Source: Mycocentrospora acerina
Lineage: Eukaryota > Ascomycota > Dothideomycetes > Pleosporales
Assembly: GCA_022701365.1 (NCBI GenBank)
Contig: JAKUHH010000250.1
Span: forward strand, 248,001 to 312,000
Direction: 5' to 3'
Length of the DNA: 64,000 nucleotides
Shown here: positions 44,297-55,437 of the stretch, one piece after another
Position numbering within the stretch: the first letter of the stretch is position 1
Layout: the number at the start of each line of letters is the position of its first letter
Made by a program: the position numbers and the translations under genes
Notes under the pieces: generated by a model
The model's input: the letters and a program-made list of their open reading frames with translations, nothing else
Database searches by the model: none
What the model was told of the DNA's origin: nothing

Positions 44297-45058
44297 ATGG
44301 AGGCCGACCACGACCGCCCGGATGCCTCGATTGATATCAGCCATTCGCTGGATTATTGGAATAGCGTCTCCTCCGATGTCACTGGTATGCTCGGCGGCTA
44401 CCCGCAGACGTCGCGCATCGACCTCCAAGGCTCATCCAACTTCCTCGCCAAATTGCGCCGCAGCAAGTCCCAGCCCACGAAGCAGCCTCTCCCACCACTA
44501 GAACGAGTCGCAGACTGCGGCGCCGGAATCGGCAGGATAACAAAGGGGCTGTTGCTCGGTGTGAGCAAACGCGTCGATGTTGTGGAGCCGGTCAAGAAGT
44601 TCACAGACGAGTTGGTGCAGAGTCTTGGGAACGGGGAGTGGGCGGGCGACGGGGAGGGAAAGGACGGCAAGGGCCAGGTCGGCGAGGTGATCAACTTGGG
44701 CTTGCAGGACTGGATACCAGAGCCCGGGAAGTACAACCTGATATGGAACCAATGGTGTGTGGGACATCTTACCGACGCGCAGTTTGTGACATATCTGGAG
44801 CGGTGCAAAGCTGGGCTCGTACAAGAGGGCGAGGATGACGAAACGAGGAGGTCATGGATCGTGGTCAAGGAGAATCTTTCGACTAATATAATGCACAAGG
44901 ATATCTATGACGAGGAAGATTCGAGTGTGACGAGGTCCGAGGAGAATTTTAGGAGATTGTTCAAGGAGGCGGGCCTGAAGATTGTAGCCACAGAACTGCA
45001 GCGGGGGATGCCAAAGGAGCTATATCCTGTGAGGATATTTGCGCTCAGGCCGGAATAA
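44297..45058 (+). CDS. TAE1: Protein N-terminal methyltransferase (NTM1/TAE1 family)
   Basis: Intronless, 253 aa from the ATG at 44297. The family methylates the alpha-amino group of proteins beginning X-Pro-Lys after Met removal, including ribosomal proteins L12 and S25 in yeast. The family's first block is YWNSVSSDVTGMLGGYPQ with IDLQGSSNFL. Motif I of the AdoMet fold is VADCGAGIGRITKGLL (about 71-86), then VDVVEP, and the catalytic-site WNQWCVGHLTDAQFVTYL follows. VVKENLS and SVTRSEENFRRLFKEAGL complete the pattern. A Gly-rich insert (residues about 115-130) lengthens one loop compared with yeast. The protein is soluble. Confidence 0.92.
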   Translation: MEADHDRPDASIDISHSLDYWNSVSSDVTGMLGGYPQTSRIDLQGSSNFLAKLRRSKSQPTKQPLPPLERVADCGAGIGRITKGLLLGVSKRVDVVEPVKKFTDELVQSLGNGEWAGDGEGKDGKGQVGEVINLGLQDWIPEPGKYNLIWNQWCVGHLTDAQFVTYLERCKAGLVQEGEDDETRRSWIVVKENLSTNIMHKDIYDEEDSSVTRSEENFRRLFKEAGLKIVATELQRGMPKELYPVRIFALRPE

Positions 45059-45283
45059 ACATCAAGCAGAGAGTTGGGAGTGGCAACTGAAGGGATAGTC
45101 GATACCCAGGCATAGTTGACTGAAAGAACAATGCTTTAGTCAATCCTCTGCTCAGGTTGCTCTTCGGGTGTATTTGTGACTGCCCAACACTTCTCTCCAT
45201 GATATTATGTCCAACCCATAACGCCAATTCAACGTACGACGACGATTGCTTCCAAGGTCAATCCTCCCATCTCACGTCAAATT

Positions 45284-46399
45284 CTACTTGCTTCCTGCAC
45301 CCAAAACCTCTCCAGAAGTCATAAATCTATGCACAAACGCCAGCGGTAGTACCGGTGGCCCTGCAGGAATTGGCTCTGGTCTTGCCCTCTTCGCCTTCGA
45401 CACAGGAGCCGAAGCAGCAACAGGTACCGGCGCACCAGACGTATCCATAGCATCCCCGCCCTCATCCTCTTCATCTTCCTCGTCGTCCTCGTCCTCGTCG
45501 TCTTCTCCTTCCCCTTCAGCAAATAGCGTCTGCTGATACTCCTGATCGAAAACGGTGCGATGCGCAAAATCCCAAAGCTGTATTAGCTCGTCCTCGGTCA
45601 TGGTACCTTTTACTCGCTTAGTTGACTGTTTTTTTTCTTTCCCTTCCAAATCCTCATCCCCCCGCTCATCCTCGTCCGCCGTCTCTACCTTCCTTGGCTC
45701 AATCTCCCACTCCTCGGGTACACGCGCAAAACTCGCCGCCCTCGCGAGCCTCTCCTCCACCCATTTCTCCTCCCCAGGCTCCAGTCTCTTTCTCAGTAGC
45801 GTCTGCGCAAGTCCAGCCATCTGCTCATTTCCCGTTGGAAACGGTGCGATGGGAAACGGATGCAGGGTTTGAAGTCTGCGTGCGTTGCCGGCAACAGGCG
45901 TGTCGATATAAGTTACTTTTTCTTCTTTTACATACTCATTTGTGGCCGGGTTGATTATAGGGTCTCCAGAGTCGTTGCGTGCGGTTTCGGTGCTAGTTTC
46001 TTGTTTATGGACGTAGCCGCCATTAAGCCATTGGTAGATGGATTTCAGGTAGGCGTTGATGTTGGATTGGAAGCGTTGGGTTGTCGGCCTGGGATTTCAT
46101 AAGTCTAGGTGGATGGAGAATATGCATTTGACGCGTGTGAATGGTTGGAAATAACAATGTAGCTTACGATCAAATCAAACTTCATGTATGAGAGAGAAAA
46201 TAACAAAAGACAAAAAAAATGTTTTAACTGCAAGAAAGAGGCATGCTTCTAAAATAACGACTCACCAATCCGCGTTCCCCCTTTCCAAATCCACTCTCAT
46301 TTTGTCCATGATACCAATCATCGGTACAAGCTGCCGTCGCATCTGATCAATAGCCTGGAGATCCTCTCTAGTCGGCTGACCAGCAAAGTATTGATTCAT
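45284..46399 (-). CDS. MED8: Mediator complex subunit 8
   Basis: Exons 46266-46399 and 45284-46088 (minus strand) give 312 aa. MED8 is part of the Mediator head, linking transcription factors to RNA polymerase II. The helical N-terminus reads TREDLQAIDQMRRQLVPMI, and the splice joins NADWP with TTQRFQSNINAYLKSIYQWL. The region LHPFPIAPFP and LAQTLLRKRLEPGEEKWVEE matches the family's P.P..P linker and LLR.KLEP..E.W block. A long acidic run of Asp/Glu (about residues 245-270) follows, beyond the normal MED8 end, and may be disordered. The gene ends 225 bp from the TAE1-type stop in convergent orientation. Assignment rests on the pattern, not on an alignment. Confidence 0.75.
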
Positions 46400-47881
46400 C
46401 TTGTTGCTTCGCGAAACGATGTATCTTGTCTGTTCGTATGGATTGTGTGTTGAGAGGTTGATTGAGGGTTTAGCCGTTGAAGATGGAAGAAAGTGTAGGT
46501 AGTCGGTAACGCTGAGAGGCTATTGGCCTGAAAACGGGACTAGCTTTGATTGTAATGGCGGGCTTGGCATGGCGTGTGAGACATGTTTCCTGGTACTCTT
46601 TTGCTATAATACTGAACGTTTTTTTGGAGGGAAGTTGCAATTAAAACAGCTATATGTTGAAAATAGGCTCCAGGACCCCGCGCTCCCAGCCTCGTCTGGA
46701 GATCACGGGATCTACATATATATATCGGCCTACGCCTCTCTGATAGTGTTCAATCAATCGATTGATCTATAACCTTATCCGTATTTCTACTCTATCGTTC
46801 AACACCATACCGATAAAAAGGTACAACTTAGTTCAGCTTAGTACAAGTAATGCGGCCGCAAAAAAGCACCTCCTCAGCGGAACAGCTGCGTAACAATGAT
46901 TTACTGCTGGTCCATTAATAGTAGAAGCTTCAGACTTCCCTTGGAACTGGCATCTCGAAGGTATAAATACTATCAATCCTTCAAACCTGGCAGTTTTAAA
47001 TCTCATTCTCTCTCAAAAATGCTGAAAGAAGTCTGGGCGCAGCGAACCCGAACGAGTCAATCCCAAGATGGAAAAAAAATTAAATGTTAGATTAACATGA
47101 ATAAGAACAAAAAAATCATTAAATTGCTGAATACCTTTGAAAAATGATTAGCGGTCTCATTCCACTGAAGCTCTGCGGACCATGTCATAATTACGTTCAA
47201 TTTCCTCTGGCTCTCAGACCTCGCTTTGCTGAACCCTGTTACATTCAACCAGTTCTTTAACACTTGACAAACGTAATAACAAAAATGTGAACCTTGGAAA
47301 CGCTTAAACAGAAACAAGTAACTTGATCCCTGGGTCTTTCGTGAGCGAAACAGGCAAATCATTAGCCAATAGTTGATATTTTAGTGGTAGAGGGCCGATA
47401 AATTTTCTGTCTCTCATCCAGTTTACTTCAGTCATCTTAGTTAAATTTTGTCAGAGATACCTCGCTAGTTACGATACCCAGAATATAAGCTCTTGGTAGA
47501 ATCTAGTCTGTTTTCTTTCTCCATCACTCTTCAGCCTTCACATTTGACGCAAGAAAATACTGTCTCCCACTACGAAAATTGAATATCGTACACTCCAGGC
47601 AAAATAAAAAGCACTTTCAGAGATACAAAAACTCCCCAAACACTTCAAATTTGAGAAAAACAATCCTGGTAGCGCATATTTACATTTTTGGCTATTGAGT
47701 ATAATACTCTGGCAGAGTTTGCAAAAGATCACGTAAAGTATTTTCTGATTGTCAAGGTAAGATAAGGATTTTATTCTATCCAGACTTGATTGGAATATAC
47801 CATTGTTTGCACTACGGCTTTGCTGGGTCTTTGCTGAACCCCAGTCAGGTCTCATTCACAATAACCAACTGTAGCCACTTA
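46400..47881. other. AT-rich intergenic region, start of accessory stretch
   Basis: About 1.5 kb. It includes the MED8 promoter; beyond about 46.6 kb base composition becomes AT-rich. Frames at 46896-47090 and 47087-47362 have no recognisable features. No gene is supported. Confidence 0.4.
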
Positions 47882-49360
47882 ATGGCCGGGTTCGACCCAT
47901 ACCATAACCCTTGGGTTTTTGACGACCCCAAAGACAACCTTACGAAAGGCTTCAAAGAACATGAGTTTATGCAAACCATCCGATCGTGTATCTTGGCCCA
48001 TCGTCTGCAGTCGCTTCATCACTTTGAGAAGTCAATCGAAGTATACCAAGCTGTACCTTTACCATGTGGCCAAGGAGTGTCTTATATGAAACCGTCCTTC
48101 AGAATCAAAGTCATCTTTAGAAACACGGTATATTCAGATGTAACTCGCATTTGCAGACCAGTATTCTGCAAGTCAACGTCCAATACTGAAAGCACATTCA
48201 ACGACGAAATACAAATACACGAGAACCACCGCTGGATATCGCTTGAAAAGTTCTCAAACACTAAGTATCCTGATACAGGACTAGTAGTAAACCCAGAGAC
48301 GATGCAAAATTGGTGGGCTGCAAACGGTAAAACCTTTAATTGGTCAAAGTTGCCCACAGAATTAAGGGAGCATGTTATCCTCTTCTGCCTGCACAACCCT
48401 CGGAGCCACGGCCTTTATCAAAGGATCCTTGATGGGTGCCGAAGGTTTCCCAATCGTCAAATTGGTATCTATGAGGTTGTGGACAAGCTCAGCGATTGGT
48501 GTCGTCTTCTGGGTGTTTGTCGCGAGGTGAGAGCACTCACGCTTCGCCTATGCTTCATGGGTAGTAGTGGAGTAGCGAGTAGCAAGGGCCTTTGCATTGA
48601 AACGATATCCTACGAGTCATTTGCAGAGTGTGTTCGACGACTTGGACGTTATTATCAAATGACAACTACGAACAGTCTGCCGTTAGACCGGAAGACAGCA
48701 GCTCTTGCAAAGTGCTACAACCAGTTTCCAGCGATATACCCTCACTTGAGCCAGTACGCTACTTTTCGTCACGGAATACGAAAGATTTGTATCAGAATGA
48801 GCTTGTTAAGTTACATGCGATTCTTCAAGGTCACTGCCAATGGCTTCGAAAGATATTGGTGGACCGGCAACCACATGACGTTCGAAGTGTTTGAGCAACT
48901 TCCTGCACTCAACGAGCTCATTATTAGGCTCCCTGTCAGACCTCGCGGCGCACGGGGTTGGAGAGATGACTATAGAGAAGGCGGACCAGCACTCATTCAT
49001 CACGACTTCCCCTGTCCACGAATACTTCACAGGATCATCTACGAACGTATTGCAGAAGTCGTGGCATCCTGCGAGTATGTTCATTTACTGGATTTCATCG
49101 ACCCCGGCGAAGAGCAACGCTTTTTGGATCTTCGCGAGTGCGCTATCAAAAAACTCAACGTCACAGACGGAGCATTATCACAGATATATGCAGATGACAG
49201 AGGTGGTGTGGAACTTGACCACAGCAATCCCACGCCAAGTAAGAAGATCACGATTGAAAGGCAACTTGAACAACCACCTGCCCCAACAGGCTTGGCTAAC
49301 AACGAGGAATCATTCTTTCCCCCGAGATGTCATTGTGAGAAAAATTGCACAACCTATTGA
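47882..49360 (+). CDS. Fungal hypothetical protein with F-box-like segment
   Basis: Intronless, 492 aa from the ATG at 47882 (an upstream in-frame ATG at 47786 would add 32 residues without features). The segment FNWSKLPTELREHVILFCL (about residues 152-170) resembles the start of an F-box (LP.ELR..I). The rest has no domain I can name; sequence such as LPALNELIIRLPVRPRG and IAEVVASCEYVHLLDF suggests a helical/repeat region of the kind seen in large families of Pleosporales hypothetical proteins. F-box proteins recruit targets to SCF ubiquitin ligases, but this is only suggested. The gene lies at the left side of a gene-poor accessory region. Confidence 0.62.
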   Translation: MAGFDPYHNPWVFDDPKDNLTKGFKEHEFMQTIRSCILAHRLQSLHHFEKSIEVYQAVPLPCGQGVSYMKPSFRIKVIFRNTVYSDVTRICRPVFCKSTSNTESTFNDEIQIHENHRWISLEKFSNTKYPDTGLVVNPETMQNWWAANGKTFNWSKLPTELREHVILFCLHNPRSHGLYQRILDGCRRFPNRQIGIYEVVDKLSDWCRLLGVCREVRALTLRLCFMGSSGVASSKGLCIETISYESFAECVRRLGRYYQMTTTNSLPLDRKTAALAKCYNQFPAIYPHLSQYATFRHGIRKICIRMSLLSYMRFFKVTANGFERYWWTGNHMTFEVFEQLPALNELIIRLPVRPRGARGWRDDYREGGPALIHHDFPCPRILHRIIYERIAEVVASCEYVHLLDFIDPGEEQRFLDLRECAIKKLNVTDGALSQIYADDRGGVELDHSNPTPSKKITIERQLEQPPAPTGLANNEESFFPPRCHCEKNCTTY

Positions 49361-49516
49361 GAATAATTGTGTGCTCAGTAAGTGAGTAATGTCAGGCATA
49401 AGACACTGTGCATAAGAGCTCTGGGTTTATTTCTGCGTTTAGACCCTGATCACCAGCGACGAAGTTTAATCGGTATCCTGGATTCAAGATTGCTGGCGTT
49501 TCTGAATTGAGTTTCT

Positions 49517-50383
49517 CTACCACACATAGACAGCAAAATGGAGTTCATGTGGCAAATTCCTTATTTGATCGTTCCCAACGTAGTCACGATCTGCCTTTTT
49601 AAGGCGTTCATGCATCCAAGCCAAATGATTCTCTTTCAGCTTCGACTCGAACTCATGGCGTCTGCGTTCCTTACCAATTGGAGGAGCATCCGCGATGACA
49701 GCATCCAATAAACATTGCTGCGCCCAACAAAACGCAAGTATGCACGCGTTCAATGAAGTTTGTTGGTCGACTAGCTTGCAGACGGGTGACTGACCTAGCG
49801 GCGCTAAAGCGACATCCACATGCGCTACCCCCTTATGGCGCGTCGTGACAGTTTCATCACCTCGGAGTGTCGGGCAACCCCACAGATCGACACAAATGAT
49901 CATGTCTAAGCCTTTGTTCTCTGACGATGGTTGTTGGATCGCTGACGATCAGTATTCACGCATGCGGCACGTGTCGATCTCCCATTCCGAAAGACAAGTC
50001 TTCATCTAGAGCTCTTACAATGTTCGAGTGTTGAACCTTCGTGCCAAGAAGAGCACAGAGTGTTACAACACAGCTTCACTCTTCTGTCTCGACCAAGCGC
50101 TGGAAAGAGATGCCCCGCTCGGAGCTCACACTCGCCTATAGCCGAGTCTAATGCTGCTTTTCGGTCTATTAATCCAGATCGTATATGCGGAGCTGTATGG
50201 CATGACACTGTCTAGTACGCGTATAAGCGGGACTGAGTTCTGTAGCTCGCCACCACGGCCACATGATGGTATTTTTGGACTTGTTCCCGCACCTGGTGTC
50301 CACTGTGCATTTATCGATTGCAAAACCCCGCCATTATAAACATGGATCATGAAGAAGCCAATGCAATGCTTTCTGAAAACCAC
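49517..50383 (-). pseudogene. Degraded hypothetical gene
   Basis: Minus-strand frame 49517-49903 encodes a plausible C-terminus: SLNACILAFCWAQQCLLDAV, then ADAPPIGKERRRHEFESKLK and HLAWMHERLKKADRDYVGND. The charged ERRRHEF/WMHERLKKADRD part resembles fungal hypothetical proteins I have seen next to F-box-like genes. Upstream on the same strand, 50126-50383 carries another coding-like segment in a different frame (GAGTSPKIPSCGRGGELQ), with stops between. No splice sites connect them cleanly. I treat it as a decayed gene. Confidence 0.35.
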
Positions 50384-51549
50384 TTTATTATCATCAGCCT
50401 TAGGATCTTTTCAGGAAGACGATAAATATCCTGGTCAGTGGTTTTGAGCCTGAGTCTCGGCTGGTCTTGGACTCTTATGATAGGACGGGGCGAGTTCGAA
50501 CTTCGCATATTTTTTCCAGGGTGCACTCAGTGTAATTTTTCAAGACATGTTAGTGAAAACATGTATAAAACATTAGAGATTTCTTAATCCAATTTCTTAC
50601 TCCAACGGTGCAAGTGTTACCAATACTAAGTGGCTAGCTATGGATTGCGGTACAGGGCAAGTAGTGGCCACTTCGAGGGCGAGAAGATCACCGACAAGAA
50701 AAGTGAGTAGAAGCGACATACGATCGCACTCCACAGGTGTCTGCTACGCTTTACGCCTCTACTAGGACGGGTTCATTCCAGATATGCACCTCGTCCGGCA
50801 TTTATCGCACATTTATGCAGTCAGCAAGAATTAATTAAATCACTGCAGGAAGATATTAAGTGGCGCGTAGACCCTTGATGTTCCCGGCATTACAGATAAC
50901 CGAGTGCTGAGATCGTGCCGAAGATATATGTCATAGAAAATCGATCGGAGCCGTTTTCATCTTCTTTCCAAGAGATCCACAATATGGCCATCTGTTGCAC
51001 CGAGTGCATCGAGAGTTAATGATATGAAAACAATAGCTTAAGTGCATCAAGCAAAGCGTGATCAGGGTTGAGAATTGATCCCACTCCTCTTATGTTCCGA
51101 TGATAACTGCGTGGGTAGTCAACTTAGACGCAACTGTGTGAAGCGGGTGATTTCCAAATCAATCGTGAGAAAATCTGTGAAGGCCATCTAAGATTTAAGA
51201 GGTAGAAAAGTATCAAACCAAGATGCAATACACATCTTCATCTCTGTACCTTAGCCTTTCTCGGCACCACATGTACCTATTTGTTTGCTGCGTTCAAAGA
51301 AGACAAAAATGACGATAAGCGAAGCAAGCAACTAACCATCGCTGGACAGCCAGGTGATAATTCGGGAGAGCTGCTAAACTTCCCGAGACATATTTTCCCA
51401 AATAAAAGGAGAAGTGGTGATAGCAGTGGCTGCGTGCATTTTGTTGACATTGGCAGTGCTAAAACGCACTCGGATTCGGTTCGATTGGTTCGCTAGCCGG
51501 AGATAGCCGCCAGAGTGGATTGGCCACTACTTTGATATTCTACTGGACT
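50384..51549. other. Accessory intergenic region
   Basis: No gene or RNA recognised. Stops occur in all frames; the frame 51281-51496 has no family features. Confidence 0.4.
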
Positions 51550-52210
51550 TCGTGAATTGTCTATGCATATGCAATTTACCCTCAAGCCAAGATACTTGGT
51601 CGACGGTTGATATTTGTCTCGTGGATATGGCTTGTGTACTGCGTGGAAATTGCTGGCCTAGGAGTTATGCAATGCGCCCTTCACTACGGGCGACTTTGAC
51701 TCATTCGCAGCGCACATAGTGAAGTCGTCACTTCCGACTTGAGCATCTCTTTTTGCCTCGATCGTCCACAAAGCCCACACTTGAAGGAGGCAAAATACTA
51801 TCTCAGTTGGCGGGCACACTCACTCGAAAACGCAATCCCAAAACTCTTTATTGCGACTTGGAATAAACGACATTCTGCGTATAGGAAAATGGCAAAAAGC
51901 GCATTTTTGATGAGCAGTATTGTGAGGGTGGGGCCCAAAATTGATATTGCCACCGAGTTGTTGATAAACCAGCTTGCTAACTCTGTGCACCAGAGATGCT
52001 CTGGTCTTTGACGTTGGCTTGAAGTGCGAGTGTTGCGTGTCTATGCTTAGAGATACAAAAAACTGATCAGAAGAAATCCTGCCTTGTACAGCGTTGGCGC
52101 CCCATTCTTCAAAATCGAAAAAGATTGGCTTTTTGTCTGAAGATGGAACCGGAACGTGGATTTGGGATATTTATTTGTGTTCTCTTTGCAAATCAGGTAC
52201 AAGTCGGAGC
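51550..52210 (+). pseudogene. Cytochrome P450 relic
   Basis: In one plus-strand frame from about 51556 the sequence reads AYAIYPQAKILGRRLIFVSW, WLVYCVEIAGLGVMQCALHY and GRL, matching the fungal P450 N-terminal pattern (HPLAKFPGPK ... LHxxYG). After an in-frame stop (about 51697) the same frame gives AKYYLSWRAHSLENAIPKLF and ATWNKRHSAYRKMAKSAFLM, then SSIVRVGPKIDIATELLINQ, the H..yRk..a.aFsMSSi.r.eP.iD block before helix D. A second stop follows at 52009; another frame near 52125 reads KKIGFLSEDGTGTW like the P450 FGFLE block. The I-helix, ExxR and heme Cys motifs are not found. The gene is broken and truncated. Confidence 0.6.
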
Positions 52211-55200
52211 TGAAGTCGGACATTTGCAGGTCGTCATGGTACACGTTAACAGGCTTGTTCTAGAAGAATCGTACCAGTATATGATAGAATCTGCATAAGA
52301 TCAACCACGGGGAATGTAAATTGCCGTCTTTGTCTCACGGTACGATATTCGTCGTACGGTTGAGAGAAGTCCGTCGTGCTAAGGAAGGGTGCCAGAGGGC
52401 GAAGAGTTTTGTTCTTTGGTCAGGTGCTTCGTATTTACCCTTTTATAAAGGGGTCGTAGGAACAATGAAAAAATACGAATTTGACAAATTCGGAGGCACA
52501 AACAGTCTTCTTAAGTGGCAAACCACTCGAACTATTATCGGTCGGTCGATGCTTTCACGACCCAAAGAACCAAGTGGATCTGCTCGTGTGCTCCTTCCGA
52601 CGGCGGCACTGACCATGGTTCGGATTGAGGGGCGTTTCTCCGAATGTGTAGTTAACGCCATGACCGAATTAAGAAAGGTGATGAATTAACAAGGTGGATT
52701 GGTTATTATAGTTAACAAGAGAAGCTATGCTCCGGGGATCGTATTTTCGTATCAGTAGGATTCGTTGGAATAATCGGACAATACTGCCGATGCCCACCTT
52801 TTTCATGATTCATGTTGAATTGCTAGCTCATGTTGGATTCAACTTGCCACTCATAACCATGCACAAATTGTATTTAACGCTTTCTCGCAACCAAGACGAA
52901 TACATCATACTCTTGGTCGCGATAGGTTGTGCTGCATTGTACTCCCGTTTAACGTTTTTACACGCCTCTCAAATCCATTGACTTGACTCAGTTCGTCGAC
53001 TCCTTCAAACTGTAAAAACATCTGTCATGAGCACCTTGGTATTTGGGAAATTCCCGCCGTCGTTCTCGGCTCCCGTGTTCTCTTAGAATCTCTTCAAACG
53101 AGATAGTCTTCCACGTGTCTTGGCAGGGACAAGGGAGGCAGCGGACCTAGATTTGGTGAAGCGCGGCACATATCCGACGTAGATCAAAATTCAGGAAAGG
53201 GTCCAGCGCCTGAAGCTAAAAAACGTCATCCACGGTACGATCAAGCTACTAGAAGCGGACCAAAGTTTGGTGAGGCTAGCGGCACACCCCTGACAGTAGC
53301 CCCGCAATCGAGCCCTACAATGGACTTCCCAAGGGTTGGGTAATGCCATCACATGACTTGGTAGCCGAAAAGGCCGCGAATGCTGAGACGTATTCAATCG
53401 AGGTTGGCATTTGGACATGAATAATTGTGCTTATAGAGGTTTCGGCAGCATAGCCACAGTGCATCTATCGCCTGTGTTTTCTCCGTCTGTTCGTTGAGCG
53501 GAGCTGAGAGATGCTCGATTATCGATCTCTATTATTACTGCATAGTCAGTAAACTTTGTTCTTCGGTTTTGTACCATGACGTCGGAAAAAAAAATTGAAA
53601 ACGTGGCGTACGGTTGGTTAGTCGATGAGACCTTCTAGAATTTTCATGTTACTATCCATAGAATTGGTATACGTACCTTTTGAGATTGGTTGCTGGTGGG
53701 GAAAATTCCAAACGCTCGTAACAAATCACACTGTGTTCAACAATAGGTAACCAAGGGCGGGTCAACCTCTGCTGCCTTTCTCAAAGTTACCAGCGGAGAC
53801 GTCAGTGTTAATCAGTTAGGAATACGGTCGAGCTGCGGGCAGTAAGCCCAAAGTTACCCGTTCCTCGCGGTGACCATGTTCTCTTCCTAGGCTTTCCGTT
53901 CTAGCGCATGTTACAACGGATCAACTGTGTACCTTGCACCACCTGCAGCATCAACGGGTCGATCATGGCGGCACCCAGGAGGCTCGAGTGTAAGTTGACG
54001 ATGTCCTTCCAAACTTGGGCAAACCATGCTAAGTCACCGAAAGGCCAAAGGCTTATTGCTATCTGATTTGAATTCTAGCCCTAACCAAAGGATCGGAAAG
54101 CATAGTTCCTTGAAGTTCAGCTCTGAAATCGGAGATCCAACAAAGAATGAATGCAGCTTAATGCCCGAAAAGACAAGGAGCTGCCAACCAAGTCCCGTGC
54201 TAGCGTAAAGCGTATTCCAGTTGTGCAATTGAGGGACCTAGAGCAAACAAAAAGTGAACAAACTCTGATGAGGCGAAAATTTTCGTGGATGCATTGTATT
54301 GACGGCAACTGCATTCATTGTCATTGGTGTGCCTTAAACTCAATTGACTTTTTCATCAGCTCAACTTCAAAGCCCGTCGACAAATTAGGCGACCTTCAGC
54401 CTTATCCACCCCTGCTAGTCTTGTACGCGCCAGGCGGGCTTGACGAGCTACCTGGTCTGAGAAAACACACTATCCGCCAAATTCTCGCAAGACGCCAGTG
54501 CCGGAATCCGACCGTTCTTCTCTGGCGGTGTCAGACCAGGATAAAAAGCCAAGAATAACTCAAGATAGGGCAGGCTAATTTAGCCTGCGAGCACTAGTCC
54601 CATACGGGCACAATTCTCGTGGAGGCTAAAATCTTCCTGCCGCCATCGGTGCATTATTGCCAACACCCAGGGACGTTGTGCAGTGATCCGAGGGCTCGCT
54701 TTTCCCGAAGCCTCGTATCAATTGGCGTCTCCGCCTAAACAGAGTTTCTCGAGCGGCCATGCCTCCTGCATACGGCCGGCCGGCCAGCGACGCGTCAGGT
54801 CCAGCGGCAATGCCCAGGATTACATACATAGGGGGAGTGGGGAGCTTCCGAACTCGATGCCGGATGTCATCCTGGGACCGGGTTTTACTCCACGGTTAGC
54901 CTAGACCAAGTATCAGATTCCATGACCATGGTGCTGTTGGCTTTTGCAGGAGTTCGGTCCCAGATAGGGAGGGTCAGGTCATCTGTCATCCTTGCACTCC
55001 ATTATCGTAGTCGATCGTATCCATTTGAAGTGGTCTGTCGCAAAAGTTGGTTCAGTCATTGGTGCGATAACGCCTCCATCGACATGCTCTGACGCATAGG
55101 CGAGTCGGTGACGACAATTAGGCCATTTCCAGGGCTCCAAGCTATTGCCGACGATGGTTTCAATAAACAAGCGAGATGACAAATGCGCACCAGCGGGAGA

Positions 55201-55437
55201 CCGCCATACCTAGCAGCGGCAAGACGCAGGGGACCCATTAGGAAAAGCTCTAGTGACGACTAAATTAGACGCCTTAGTTGACAGGCCTGGTGCAGTGCAG
55301 AATTCAAGACTATATCTTATGGTTGCTTGCTGCAGCTTGGATGTTCGATTCATCCCTCCCCTCTCCTTCGTTAGTTGAGTTGTAGGCTCAGTTACACTCT
55401 TTATTACACACTCACTACTCTTGCACTCCCCTTCGTC
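52211..55437. other. Accessory region with no intact gene; promoter of the Agd3-like gene at its end
   Basis: About 3.2 kb. Frames at 52321-52689, 52727-52981 and 54151-54558 are open but carry no motifs I recognise and may be further decayed genes. Two similar ~35-bp words (GCGGACC..GATTTGGTGAAG / GCGGACC..AGTTTGGTGAGG) lie near 53137 and 53256. A 12-bp CCGGCCGGCCAG-like palindromic tract lies near 54775-54788. Confidence 0.4.
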
